From contig JAICPP010000019.1 of the NCBI GenBank assembly GCA_025929805.1, forward strand, positions 1 to 24,642: a stretch of 24,642 nucleotides of DNA. Reading direction: 5' to 3'. Of the stretch, positions 1 to 8,078 are shown one piece after another; the first letter of the stretch is position 1, and the number at the start of each line of letters is the position of its first letter. Made by a program: the position numbers and the translations under genes. The DNA comes from Gemmatimonadales bacterium (GTDB lineage Bacteria > Gemmatimonadota > Gemmatimonadetes > Gemmatimonadales > GWC2-71-9). The notes beneath the pieces are model-generated. The model had not been told where the DNA came from. It did no database searches and saw nothing but the letters and a program-made list of their open reading frames with translations.

Positions 1-214
1 CGAGCACATCGCCGAGTACCCGCTGCGGCAGCGGGCCAAGCCGGGGATCACCGGGCTGGCCCAGATCAACCACCACTACGACCGGTCGCTGGAAGACGTG
101 CGGACCAAGGTGCACTACGACCTGGAATACATCCGCCGCCAGTCGGTCACCGAAGACTTCCGCATCATGCTGAAGACGGTCCCTGTCATCCTGCTTCGCC
201 GGGGCGGTTGGTAG
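1..214 (+). CDS. Sugar transferase (polyprenyl-phosphate sugar-1-phosphate transferase), 3' end only
   Basis: Only the last 70 residues are in the window (frame begins at base 2, stop TAG 212-214). They carry the typical C-terminal block of the bacterial sugar transferase family (WcaJ/WbaP/PssA type): a KPGITGLAQIN segment, then a YDLEYI stretch and a short hydrophobic/basic end. Family members sit in the inner membrane and transfer a sugar-1-phosphate from a nucleotide sugar to undecaprenyl phosphate, the first step of glycan repeat-unit assembly. That role fits the glycosyltransferases and flippases downstream. The N-terminal half lies outside the window, so which sugar is used and whether it is a fused CoA-binding/transmembrane type cannot be judged. 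Confidence 0.88.
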   Translation, partial: EHIAEYPLRQRAKPGITGLAQINHHYDRSLEDVRTKVHYDLEYIRRQSVTEDFRIMLKTVPVILLRRGGW

Positions 215-439
215 CGGGCTGCCGCCCTCTTCCGGTTCACTCTCCTTCGTTGCGTATCGGCAACACTCCTGCCGCGACCGGGCTCGTTCCCGACCCTGAT
301 CCGCTGCACCCGATGCCCCTGGCTCCGGCCTGACAACAACTTAGAGAGCGACCTGCCGGGGCCTGCGGCGGAATGACCATTGCTGGCCTGGGGGCTCCTT
401 GGGTCCTATCTTCGCTGCTTGAGGAACTGTTACCGAGCT
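215..439. other. Intergenic region before the GT2 pair
   Basis: 225 bases lie between the sugar transferase stop and the preferred ATG of the first GT2 gene. I see no gene on either strand. A 5-bp inverted repeat (GTTGC/GCAAC, 249-264) has no T tract and is not a convincing terminator. A TATCTT at 407-412 could be a -10 element but has no good -35 at proper spacing. A GAGGAA at 421-426 could serve as a distant ribosome binding site for the ATG at 440. A TTG at 380 is in frame and would extend the next protein by 20 residues that do not look like the family. Confidence 0.4.
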
Positions 440-1414
440 ATGTCACCACTTGCTTCAGTGCTCGATGAGCCTACCGACACCCCAGAGCTGTCGGTAGTTG
501 CCCCCCTCTTCAACGAGTGGCAGAACGTGCGCCCGTTGGTCCAGTGGATTCTGGAGGCGTTGGCGACCTTTCCCGGCTCCTTCGAGATCATCCTGGTGGA
601 CGACGGAAGCGGCGATGATACCTGGAATCAGGTCCGGGCTGCCGCCACCAACCCGCGGGTAGTGGGTTTGCGTCTCGGGCAGAACGTTGGTCAGACGGCC
701 GCAATGATGGCGGGCTTCGATCATGCACGCGGCCGGATTGTGGTTTCCCTCGATGGTGACCTGCAGAACGACCCCCGTGACATACCGGCGCTGATCGCAA
801 AGCTCGACGAAGGGTACGACCTCGTCTGTGGCTGGCGGCGGCAGCGGCAGGACAAGCTGCTCCTCCGTAAGATTCCCTCCTGGGTGGCCAACCGTCTGAT
901 TCGGCGGCTGACTGGCGTGCCGATCACCGACAACGGTTGTTCACTGAAGGCTTATCGCCGGGATCTGCTCGACCGCATTGCTCTGTACGCCGAACAGCAT
1001 CGATTTATCCCAGCCTTGTCGGCCAGTGTCGGTGCCCGGATCGCTGAGATGCCGGTTCGCCATCACGCCCGGCGCTACGGAGAAAGCAAGTATGGGATTT
1101 CCCGCACGGTGAAGGTGCTGATCGATCTGCTCACCCTGAAAATGATCACTACCTTCAAGTCCCGCCCCCTGGTCGGCTTTGCCCTCGCGGCCATTCCTGC
1201 TCTTTTCGTCGCCTTGGTATTCGGAGGGTTGTGGCTATTCAGCTTGACTCACTTTGGGATCGAAAAGGCGTCCGCTCTGGTCTTCCCCGGGGCAGGGCTT
1301 CTGAGCCTTGGGGTTGCCTTCTATCTCTTCATGCTCGGTCTGGTCGCCGAGGTGGCGCTCAGCAGCGAACGCGAAGGCTCATTCGATACTCCGGCTGCCG
1401 CGGAGATTCGTTGA
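440..1414 (+). CDS. GT2 glycosyltransferase, polyprenol-phosphate type (DPM1/ArnC/GtrB-like)
   Basis: 324 residues from ATG 440. The N-terminal GT-A domain shows PLFNE near residue 22, ILVDDGS at 51-57 and the metal-binding DGDLQNDP at 105-112. After the catalytic domain come two strongly hydrophobic segments (about 237-260 and 285-306), the layout of ArnC/GtrB/DPM1-type enzymes that move a sugar from a nucleotide donor to polyprenyl phosphate at the cytoplasmic face. The catalytic motifs look intact. An in-frame TTG at 380 gives a longer form, but family members begin close to the first beta strand, so I prefer 440. It is followed after one base by a paralogue that has lost the metal site. 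The sugar transferred cannot be read from sequence. Confidence 0.9.
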   Translation: MSPLASVLDEPTDTPELSVVAPLFNEWQNVRPLVQWILEALATFPGSFEIILVDDGSGDDTWNQVRAAATNPRVVGLRLGQNVGQTAAMMAGFDHARGRIVVSLDGDLQNDPRDIPALIAKLDEGYDLVCGWRRQRQDKLLLRKIPSWVANRLIRRLTGVPITDNGCSLKAYRRDLLDRIALYAEQHRFIPALSASVGARIAEMPVRHHARRYGESKYGISRTVKVLIDLLTLKMITTFKSRPLVGFALAAIPALFVALVFGGLWLFSLTHFGIEKASALVFPGAGLLSLGVAFYLFMLGLVAEVALSSEREGSFDTPAAAEIR

Positions 1415-1415
1415 T

Positions 1416-2405
1416 ATGAGCACACCGGGGATGCTGATGGAACCGACTGCCGCGCCCAGCAACAAGCCATCAGAGACTAGAGCCGGTTTGGTCTCGGTAG
1501 TGATTCCGGTTGTCGAGCGAGTCGACGACTTGGTGAGTATCTATCGAGCCTTTGCCGGTGTACTGAGTGATCGGGGGCAGCCCCACGAGTTCCTTTTCGT
1601 GTTCGATGGGCGCTTTATCCCTCCTCCGGAGCTGGTGGCGCTGAGTCGAGATGATGAAGGAATCCGAATCCTCCGCTTTGCCCGCGAGTTCGGCGAGACG
1701 GCGGCCCTGCGGCTCGGCTTCGAGAAGAGCCGGGGTGACCTGATCCTGACATTGCCGGCGTATTTCCAGGTTCGTCCCGAAGGAGTCGGGGAGCTTCTGA
1801 ACGCGATTGACCGGGGCGCGGACATGGCAGTGGCCAACCGGTCGCCCCGGCTCGACAGCTGGCTCAATCGCGTGCAATCGCGTGCGTTCCACAGCATTAT
1901 CGGAGGGATCTCCCACCAGCGATTCCACGACATGGCGTGCGGAGTTCGGGCGATGCGCCGGACGGTCGCCGAGACGCTTCCGCTCTATGGCGACCTCCAC
2001 CGCTTCATTCCAGCGCTGGCTCTGCGGGAGGGGTACCGGGTAGAGGAGGTTCCGCTAGCGCAACATCCCAGCGATGCCCGTACTCGGGTCTACCGGCCCG
2101 GCGTCTACTTCCGGCGCCTCCTGGACATCGGGGCATTCTTTTTCCTGGCCAAGTTTACCGAGAAGCCGCTGCGGTTTTTCGGCCTGGTCGGCTTCTTCTT
2201 TCTTGCGGCAGGAGCCATTATCAGCTTGGTCCTCTTCATCCAGCGAGTCGAGGGCCAGGGAATAGCCAACCGGCCGGTCCTCCTCTTGGCGGTGCTCCTG
2301 CTGGCCTTGGGGGTGCAGCTCATTGGTCTCGGGCTGGTTGGAGAGATCATCGTGCATCTGCGGGCACCCCACCGGCGAGCCTATCGGGTACGCGAACGTA
2401 CCTGA
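1416..2405 (+). CDS. GT2-like protein with degenerate metal-binding motif, membrane anchored
   Basis: 329 residues; the ATG starts one base after the stop of the preceding GT2. It has the same fold order as its neighbour: VVIPVVE near residue 30, an acidic strand end FVFDGR at 62-67, then a C-terminal pair of hydrophobic segments (about 253-275 and 287-310). The segment DLILTLPAYFQVRP aligns with the neighbour's VVSLDGDLQNDP, and both Asp residues of the DxD motif are replaced (Pro114, Tyr116). Conserved features later in the domain, such as CGVRAMRR and LHRFIPAL, are kept. It may be an inactive partner of the upstream enzyme, or use a metal-independent mechanism. Its adjacency and shared architecture suggest an ancient tandem duplication followed by divergence. 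Confidence 0.85.
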   Translation: MSTPGMLMEPTAAPSNKPSETRAGLVSVVIPVVERVDDLVSIYRAFAGVLSDRGQPHEFLFVFDGRFIPPPELVALSRDDEGIRILRFAREFGETAALRLGFEKSRGDLILTLPAYFQVRPEGVGELLNAIDRGADMAVANRSPRLDSWLNRVQSRAFHSIIGGISHQRFHDMACGVRAMRRTVAETLPLYGDLHRFIPALALREGYRVEEVPLAQHPSDARTRVYRPGVYFRRLLDIGAFFFLAKFTEKPLRFFGLVGFFFLAAGAIISLVLFIQRVEGQGIANRPVLLLAVLLLALGVQLIGLGLVGEIIVHLRAPHRRAYRVRERT

Positions 2406-2431
2406 GCGTCGTTAGCCTTCATCGGACGATG

Positions 2432-2477
2432 TGAGTCGGACCATGCCCGATCCAGGGGCTCCCGACTCAAACTTTTT
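2432..2477 (+). terminator. Terminator-like hairpin plus T tract abutting the glpD-like start codon
   Basis: TGAGTCGG (2432-2439) pairs perfectly with CCGACTCA (2462-2469). Inside it GCCC (2445-2448) can pair with GGGC (2456-2459). Five T residues (2473-2477) follow and run directly into the ATG at 2478. The shape is that of a Rho-independent terminator ending the GT2 pair transcript, though the T run is short and starts three bases after the stem. Because it touches the next start codon, it could also act as an attenuator or limit ribosome access. No Shine-Dalgarno sequence is visible between the stem and the ATG. Confidence 0.5.
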
Positions 2478-4028
2478 ATGGGCATGCGACGCGACCTCTC
2501 CAGATTTCGCGACACAACATTCGACCTCCTAGTGATCGGCGCAGGCATCCAGGGCGCCAGCATCGCCTGGGATGCTTGCCTCCGGGGCTTGTCGGTGGCG
2601 GTCGTCGATCGCGGAGACTTTGGGGCGGCCACCTCGGCCAACAGCCTCGGGATCGTGCATGGTGGCCTGCGCTATCTCGCTCGGGGTGACTTGCCGCGAA
2701 TGGTCGAGTCCATTCAGGAGCGCTCGGCGTTGCTTCGAATCGCGCCGGAACTGGTAGAACCCTTGCCGGTCCTGGTTCCGACCTACCGGGATCTGGCAAG
2801 GAGCCGGCTGGTGATGCACCCTGCCCTGGTGGTCAACGACCTGATCTCGGTCCGGCGTAACCGCGGACTCCGCGCGGATCGCGTCATCCAACCGGGACGG
2901 CTCGTCTCACGCAAGGAGTGTTTGCGGCTCTTTCCATTGTTTGAGGCAAAGGGCCTTACCGGAGGCGCGCTCTGGTATGATGCCCGAATGCGACATCCCG
3001 AGCGGCTCACTCTGAGCTTTGTGCGCTCCGCCGCGGAACGAGGAGCAGTGCCAGCCAATTATGTAAGGGTGGACCGGCTCCTGGTGCGAGGCGGACGGGC
3101 GGAAGGCGCGCTCGTTACCGACCTGAATCAGGGCACTCAGTTCCAGGTGAAGGCTCGGGTAGTAGTTGTGGCCGCCGGCCCCTGGACGTCAGAGGTTCTG
3201 GCAGGCACACTGGCATCAGGCAGGGTCATCCAGGGCGCAAGGGCCCTGGCGGTGAACGTCCGGATCGACGGGGTCCTCTCTCCGGCAGCGGTCGGAGTCC
3301 AGGTTCGAAACGGTGGTCGGGATGACGATCCGGTGGGTGGCGGGAACCGCTTCCTGTTTGCGGTCCCCTATGATGGGAGTACGCTTCTAGGCACCTGGTA
3401 CGCGGTAGACTACGGGGGTAATCCGCACAGCCTGATCACCGATGGTGTGCGGCATTTGGTTCAGCAGTTCAAGCAGGCGTGCCCAAAGCTGGAGCTACCG
3501 GCCGCCCGAGTGATAGGCTATCAGTGGGGATGGCTTCCACTTAAGAGTGGAAACGAACGAGGCAGAGCGACGGCGCTAGCGGAGCGGCACCGAATTATCG
3601 ATCACGGAAAGAGCGACAACGTCCGCCATCTGCTATCGGTCGAAGGCGTCAAGTATACCACCGCTCGAAAGGTTGCTGAGCGGGTAGTGGACCGGGTGTT
3701 CGGGGATCTGGGACGCCCCAGCCCGCCTTGTCGGACCGATGTGGTCCCGCTCGACGTCTTAGGCGAGGACGCTCTTATTCGGACAGGTGGGCATTTGGCC
3801 AGAGCCGATGTGCAACGCGCGGTCCAGGAGGAGATGGCGCTCAAGCTGAGCGACATCGTCCTGCGCCGGACTACGCTGGGTACGACCGCGTCACTTACTC
3901 GACAGGCACTGGCCGAAACCGCTCAGCTTGCCGCTGCCGAGCTCGGCTGGGACGCGATGCGGCAGGAAACGGAAATCGAGGAAGTGCTGCGGCATCGAGG
4001 CGCGCTGCACGAGGTGCCGGTCGCGTGA
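2478..4028 (+). CDS. glpD: FAD-dependent glycerol-3-phosphate dehydrogenase family protein (GlpD-like)
   Basis: 516 residues, close to the usual GlpD length. The FAD-binding GAGIQG is at residues 21-26 and the family signature HGGLRYL at 61-67. Further on are a GlpD-like substrate/FAD region (FAVPYDGSTLLGT), a VKYTTARK segment equivalent to the family's GGKLTTYRK, and a C-terminal helical domain containing RRTTLG and ELGWD. Known members oxidise sn-glycerol 3-phosphate to dihydroxyacetone phosphate at the membrane and pass electrons to quinone. No glpF, glpK or glpR is nearby; the neighbours are glycan genes, so it may serve a polyol-phosphate branch of glycan synthesis or simply be housekeeping. 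ATG 2484 is an alternative start. Its stop overlaps the next gene's GTG. Confidence 0.85.
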   Translation: MGMRRDLSRFRDTTFDLLVIGAGIQGASIAWDACLRGLSVAVVDRGDFGAATSANSLGIVHGGLRYLARGDLPRMVESIQERSALLRIAPELVEPLPVLVPTYRDLARSRLVMHPALVVNDLISVRRNRGLRADRVIQPGRLVSRKECLRLFPLFEAKGLTGGALWYDARMRHPERLTLSFVRSAAERGAVPANYVRVDRLLVRGGRAEGALVTDLNQGTQFQVKARVVVVAAGPWTSEVLAGTLASGRVIQGARALAVNVRIDGVLSPAAVGVQVRNGGRDDDPVGGGNRFLFAVPYDGSTLLGTWYAVDYGGNPHSLITDGVRHLVQQFKQACPKLELPAARVIGYQWGWLPLKSGNERGRATALAERHRIIDHGKSDNVRHLLSVEGVKYTTARKVAERVVDRVFGDLGRPSPPCRTDVVPLDVLGEDALIRTGGHLARADVQRAVQEEMALKLSDIVLRRTTLGTTASLTRQALAETAQLAAAELGWDAMRQETEIEEVLRHRGALHEVPVA

Positions 4029-5218
4029 AAATCCTGGTCCTCGCGCCCCATCCGTTCTTTCAGGCTCGGGGGACCCCGCTGGCCGTCAAGAGGGTTCTCG
4101 AGTTTCTCAGCTCCCGTGGCCATCAGATCGATCTGCTCACCTTCCATGAAGGCGAGGACGTCGACATTCCCAACTGCAGGATCCACCGGATTGCCCGCCC
4201 CCTCTGGATCCGGAACATCCGTCCCGGCTTCTCGTTCAAGAAGGTCGTCTGCGACGTATTCATGCTGGTCAAGTGCCTGAGAATGGTGCGGAAGAACCGC
4301 TACGACCTGATTCACGCCGTCGAGGAGTCCGCCTTCATCGCGGCCGCAATGCAGCGGCTCGCCGGGATTCCCTACATCTACGACATGGATTCATCCCTCG
4401 CCGAGCAGCTGGTGGATGCGTATCCCGGTCTGCAATTCGCGTTTGCGACGTTGCGAAGGTGCGAGGCGGTCGCCGTGAGGCACAGTCTCGGAGTCCTGAC
4501 CGTCTGTGCCGCTCTCGAAGACGTGGCCCTGGGACATGCTCCGGACAAGCCGATTGGACGAGTGGAGGACACCACGCTGCTGGACGGGGGACACTCCCAT
4601 CCCAGCAATGGTCAGAGCGGAGACAACGTCCTGCCGCCGGGGGTGGGCGGCCACAGTCCGGTAGCGATGTACGTGGGAAACCTGGAGCACTATCAGGGCA
4701 TTGGTCTTCTGCTCGAGGGATTCCGCCATGCGCTCGTCCGAGTTCCCAACGCTCAGCTGGTGATCGTGGGAGGTTTGCCGGAGGACATTGCCTATTACGG
4801 CCGAAAGGCGACTCAGCTCGGCATAGCGAGCCGAGTTCACTTCCTCGGTCAGCGGCCAATCACCGCCCTGGAAGGACTCTTCCGCCGGGCGGATGTCCTG
4901 GTGTCACCCCGGCTCAAGGGACTCAACACCCCGATGAAAATCTACTCCTACCTGGATTCCGGTACCGCTGTGCTCGCAACTCGACTGCGGACGCACACCC
5001 AGGTGCTCGATGACCGCACTGCCTACCTGGTCGAGCCCGACCCCGAGGCGCTGGGCAACGGGCTGGTGGAGCTCCTCAGCGATCCAGTGCTCCGCGAGCG
5101 GCTGGCCAGTGAAGCCAAAGCCTACGTGCAGCAGGAGTTCACCCCCGAGGCCGCCCATCGAAAGCTGGGTTCCTTCTATACCATGATGGAATCCAAGGCA
5201 AGCGGAGTCGGCGCGTGA
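4025..5218 (+). CDS. GT4-family (group 1) glycosyltransferase
   Basis: 397 residues from GTG 4025, which overlaps the preceding stop (GTGA). The N-terminal Rossmann half begins ILVLAPHPFFQARGTP with the Gly-rich donor/acceptor loop. The C-terminal half has MYVGNLEHYQGIGLLLEGF and LVIVGG, then a sugar-nucleotide segment SPRLKGLNTPMKIYSYL. In classical GT4 enzymes this last segment holds an E-x7-E pair; here both are Lys. I recall SPR..G.N.P.K.Y.YL as a recurrent GT4 subfamily pattern, so I do not read it as inactivation. It is expected to be a cytoplasmic or peripheral enzyme adding a sugar to a lipid-linked glycan. The upstream in-frame extension of the reading frame lies inside the GlpD-like gene and is not used. 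Confidence 0.88.
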   Translation: MKILVLAPHPFFQARGTPLAVKRVLEFLSSRGHQIDLLTFHEGEDVDIPNCRIHRIARPLWIRNIRPGFSFKKVVCDVFMLVKCLRMVRKNRYDLIHAVEESAFIAAAMQRLAGIPYIYDMDSSLAEQLVDAYPGLQFAFATLRRCEAVAVRHSLGVLTVCAALEDVALGHAPDKPIGRVEDTTLLDGGHSHPSNGQSGDNVLPPGVGGHSPVAMYVGNLEHYQGIGLLLEGFRHALVRVPNAQLVIVGGLPEDIAYYGRKATQLGIASRVHFLGQRPITALEGLFRRADVLVSPRLKGLNTPMKIYSYLDSGTAVLATRLRTHTQVLDDRTAYLVEPDPEALGNGLVELLSDPVLRERLASEAKAYVQQEFTPEAAHRKLGSFYTMMESKASGVGA

Positions 5219-6435
5219 GAGAACTCTGGCGCTCGCCAACTCTGCGGGGTGCCCTGGTCTATGCCGCTTCGGGACTGGGCTTCGCCGGAGCGAACCTGAT
5301 TCTCGCCCGGGTGCTGCCCACCGCCGAGTATGGTCTTTTCACTCTGGTGATCGCGCTGGTGAATTTGGGATTCGCTCTTGCGGCGGTCGGCATAGATGGA
5401 ATCGTCAACCGTCGCCAGCTCGAGGCCGGACCTAATCTGCTTCGGCGAAGCCTGGCCGCTTCGCTCCTCGTCGGGTTGACGCTCGCGATGATCGCCGCGA
5501 TCGCGTATCGGATGAGCCTGCCCCTGTTGCTGATCATCTTCGTGTCGACCGCAGCGGGTGGAGCGATGGTGGTAGCGGGGGCGCAGTTTCAGAGTGAGCG
5601 GCGCTACGGTATATCGCTGGCTTTGACTCAGAGCCCTAACCTTGCGCTCGTGATAGCGGCAGGAGCCGTCCTGATTTCGAATCAACGCCAGGCCCAGCTT
5701 CCGCTGGTGATCTCGGCGCTCGGGTTTGTGGTGGCGGCTGGGTACGGCTGGCGAATTCTCTTCCGCGAGCGGGCGACCAAACCAGCCCGCGAGAGCTGGT
5801 TTCCCTGGGCTGAAGCCCTCTCGTTGGCGGGAATCAATGCGTCTGGTCTGCTGCTGGTTCAGCTCGATCGTCTAATCATCCCCTACGTCCTCCCGCTGCA
5901 TGATCTCGCGACCTACGGCGTACTGGCGGCGATTGCCGGCTCGCTATTCCGGGTGCTCCAGATGGGGGTGGGGTATACCCTGATTCCCCGCCTGCGTGTG
6001 GCGGGGAGTGTGCCGCAACGCCGCCGACTCATAGCGCATGAGGCCAAGCTGGTTGGCGGGATTGTGGTCGCCGGATCCGTGGTCATCTGGCTGGTGACTC
6101 CGCTCATCGAGCGGTCATTCTTGCTGGGGAAGTATCACCTGGGTGCCTCTCTCCTCCTGGCGACCCTGTTCAGCGGTGTAGCCAAGATCATGAACGCCTT
6201 CACCAAATCCACCGTAACAGCCCTGGCGACCCCGGCGGAAGTATCGATGGTCAATCTGTTCGGCTGGGTTTCGGTGGCGCTCGCCATCCCGGCGGCTTTG
6301 TTCGGTGCCCGCTGGGGCTTGGCAGGTGTGATCTATGGGGTGGGCCTCGGTTGGCTGGCCCGGGCTGTCACGGCGCTGCTTCTCACGCTTCGCCATCTGA
6401 AGCTCCCCACCTCGGTGCCGGTCACCGCACCCTGA
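5215..6435 (+). CDS. Wzx-type flippase / polysaccharide biosynthesis membrane protein (first of two)
   Basis: 406 residues from GTG 5215, overlapping the preceding stop by four bases. Nearly the whole protein is a series of hydrophobic segments (for example about 10-31, 40-62, 80-97, 102-122) separated by short basic loops. An early segment, ARVLPTAEYGLFTLV, matches the widely shared A..L....YG...L pattern at the start of Wzx/MOP-superfamily polysaccharide exporters. Such proteins move undecaprenyl-linked repeat units across the inner membrane. It is shorter than the second flippase at 10988, and the two are not close copies. The substrate cannot be inferred. Confidence 0.85.
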   Translation: MRELWRSPTLRGALVYAASGLGFAGANLILARVLPTAEYGLFTLVIALVNLGFALAAVGIDGIVNRRQLEAGPNLLRRSLAASLLVGLTLAMIAAIAYRMSLPLLLIIFVSTAAGGAMVVAGAQFQSERRYGISLALTQSPNLALVIAAGAVLISNQRQAQLPLVISALGFVVAAGYGWRILFRERATKPARESWFPWAEALSLAGINASGLLLVQLDRLIIPYVLPLHDLATYGVLAAIAGSLFRVLQMGVGYTLIPRLRVAGSVPQRRRLIAHEAKLVGGIVVAGSVVIWLVTPLIERSFLLGKYHLGASLLLATLFSGVAKIMNAFTKSTVTALATPAEVSMVNLFGWVSVALAIPAALFGARWGLAGVIYGVGLGWLARAVTALLLTLRHLKLPTSVPVTAP

Positions 6436-6446
6436 ACCACTCCAGC

Positions 6447-7265
6447 GTGACCCGGTCCGACTCCGAGTGGGCTATCGCGCTATTCAATCGCTCCCTCTTG
6501 AAGCAGGCGAAATTCCGGCAGATTCTGGCCCACCTGGACGATCCAAGTGACAAGATCAATCTCGACATCGGCGCCGACAACGGGGTCATTAGTTATCTCC
6601 TGCGGCAACGAGGCGGGCGATGGTACAGCGCCGATCTCGATGCCGGCGCGGTTGCCTCCATCCGCCAGCTGGTCGGAGAGGACGTTTACCAGCTCGACGG
6701 CGGCACCCTGCCGTTCTCCGACGGCACCTTCGATCAGGTGGTCATCGTCGACTTCCTGGAGCACATCCACGAGGATCGTGAATTCGTGCGAGAGCTGGCG
6801 CGTGTCCTTCGGCCGGGCGGCACGGTCGTCATCAATGTTCCCCATCTGAAACCCCGCTCACTCGTGAACCGCTTGCGCCATCGGATTGGATTGACCGATG
6901 AGTGGCACGGTCACCTGCGACCAGGCTATTCCCTGGACGATTTGCGCCAACTACTCGCGGAGTTCTTCGCCATCGAGAAGGCCACGACCTATTCTCGAGC
7001 CTTCTCCGAGCTGGTGGATACTGCTCTCAACGGCCTCTACGAAGCCGGGAGACGACGAAAGCATGGTACCGCAGCTTCGCGAAAGGGGACCCTCGTGACT
7101 CAAAGCGAGGTGGAACAGCATCGCAAGCAATTTCTGCTTCTAGGGGCACTCTATCCTTTTCTTTGGACCCTGACCAAGCTCGACAACTTGCTTCCGCTCC
7201 AGCAGGGGTACAAGCTGATCGTACAGGCACGGCGGTTGGAGCAAGGCTTACCTGCTTCGTCTTAG
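6447..7265 (+). CDS. Class I SAM-dependent methyltransferase (glycan locus, first of three)
   Basis: 272 residues from GTG 6447, 11 bases after the flippase stop. The Rossmann core shows motif I NLDIGADNG (about 38-46), an acidic residue ending strand beta2 (SADLD, Asp63), a motif II-like DQVVIVDFLEHIH, and LRPGG at 121-125. This is the Methyltransf_11-like layout common in glycan loci. The C-terminal third (after about 180) is basic and amphipathic and may contact the membrane or the acceptor. It probably O-methylates a sugar or modifies a lipid-linked intermediate; this is inferred from neighbours only. Longer in-frame extension runs back into the flippase gene and is rejected. Confidence 0.85.
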   Translation: MTRSDSEWAIALFNRSLLKQAKFRQILAHLDDPSDKINLDIGADNGVISYLLRQRGGRWYSADLDAGAVASIRQLVGEDVYQLDGGTLPFSDGTFDQVVIVDFLEHIHEDREFVRELARVLRPGGTVVINVPHLKPRSLVNRLRHRIGLTDEWHGHLRPGYSLDDLRQLLAEFFAIEKATTYSRAFSELVDTALNGLYEAGRRRKHGTAASRKGTLVTQSEVEQHRKQFLLLGALYPFLWTLTKLDNLLPLQQGYKLIVQARRLEQGLPASS

Positions 7266-7289
7266 CCTGCAGGAGAAGAAAACGCGAAG

Positions 7290-8078
7290 ATGCGATACAG
7301 CTCAGCCTATACCGGGCACTATCAGAGAGAGGATACTTCCGGTCTGTCCTATGACCGGTCCATCGCCAACCGGTTCGAGCTCGCCATTTTTGAGCTGGAG
7401 CAGGTCCTCCTTCGAGACCTTTTCTACCGGCTTCGTTCGTCGGACCCCGACACCCGTTACCTGGATTTTGCGTGTGGCACTGGGCGCATCCTCGCGCTAT
7501 TCAAAGACTCGATCCGCTCCAAAGTCGGCGTCGATACCAGCCCGGGGCAACTGGAGCTAGCCCATAAGAAAGTGGCCGACGCGGAGCTCGTCTGCGGAAA
7601 CCTGGTCACTCACCCGGACCTACTTCGGGGCCGACAGTTCGACCTTATCACCAGCTTTCGGCTTTTCCTCAACCTGGAGCCGGAGAACCGGGTCACCATA
7701 TTGCGAGCGCTCCGGAATCACCTGGCTCCCGGCGGTTACCTGATTCTCGACAATCACATGAACCGTTATTCCATCCTTGGTTTGGCGGCACTCGTGGCCC
7801 ACAAGGTGTTCCGGATGCCCAAGAAGCCGCATGTCCCTCCTGGCCGTCGCGGCATCATTTCGACGATGTCGGACCGTGAGATACGCAGGGCACTCTCGGC
7901 AGCCGGATTAGAAATCCGTGAGGTGCACCGCATTTTCGTGCTTCCCGGGCACGGGGCATTCCTGCTCTTGCCGATGCGCTGGTTGGTTCAACTCGAGGCC
8001 CGCCTGAGCCGGGTGCCGCTGCTCAACCTGCTTTCAAAGAACCAGGTCTATGTCTGCACTACGGCCCAGCCCGCGTGA
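7290..8078 (+). CDS. Class I SAM-dependent methyltransferase (glycan locus, second of three)
   Basis: 262 residues; AGGAGAAG at 7271-7278 lies 11 bases before the ATG. Motif I is YLDFACGTGR (Asp59, Gly63, Gly65). Strand beta2 ends in an Asp (VGVDTS, Asp82), and LAPGGYLILDNHMN corresponds to the post-motif III strand. The N-terminal YDRSIANRFELA region is a typical cap helix of this methyltransferase group. The SAM site looks complete. It lies between another methyltransferase and a GT4 enzyme, so methylation of a sugar or sugar-lipid intermediate is the simplest inference. Its stop TGA is overlapped by the following GTG start. Confidence 0.85.
   Translation: MRYSSAYTGHYQREDTSGLSYDRSIANRFELAIFELEQVLLRDLFYRLRSSDPDTRYLDFACGTGRILALFKDSIRSKVGVDTSPGQLELAHKKVADAELVCGNLVTHPDLLRGRQFDLITSFRLFLNLEPENRVTILRALRNHLAPGGYLILDNHMNRYSILGLAALVAHKVFRMPKKPHVPPGRRGIISTMSDREIRRALSAAGLEIREVHRIFVLPGHGAFLLLPMRWLVQLEARLSRVPLLNLLSKNQVYVCTTAQPA

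Noticed and set aside
249..264. GTTGC/GCAAC hairpin after the sugar transferase
   Set aside because: It has only five base pairs and no T tract, so it does not support a terminator.
380..439. TTG start giving a 20-residue extension of the first GT2
   Set aside because: The extension does not match the family, and the ATG at 440 is better placed relative to the first beta strand and a GAGGAA upstream.
4025..5218. Loss of the E-x7-E pair in the GT4 enzyme
   Set aside because: I recall the SPR..G.N.P.K.Y.YL wording as recurrent in a GT4 subfamily, so it is not good evidence for inactivation.
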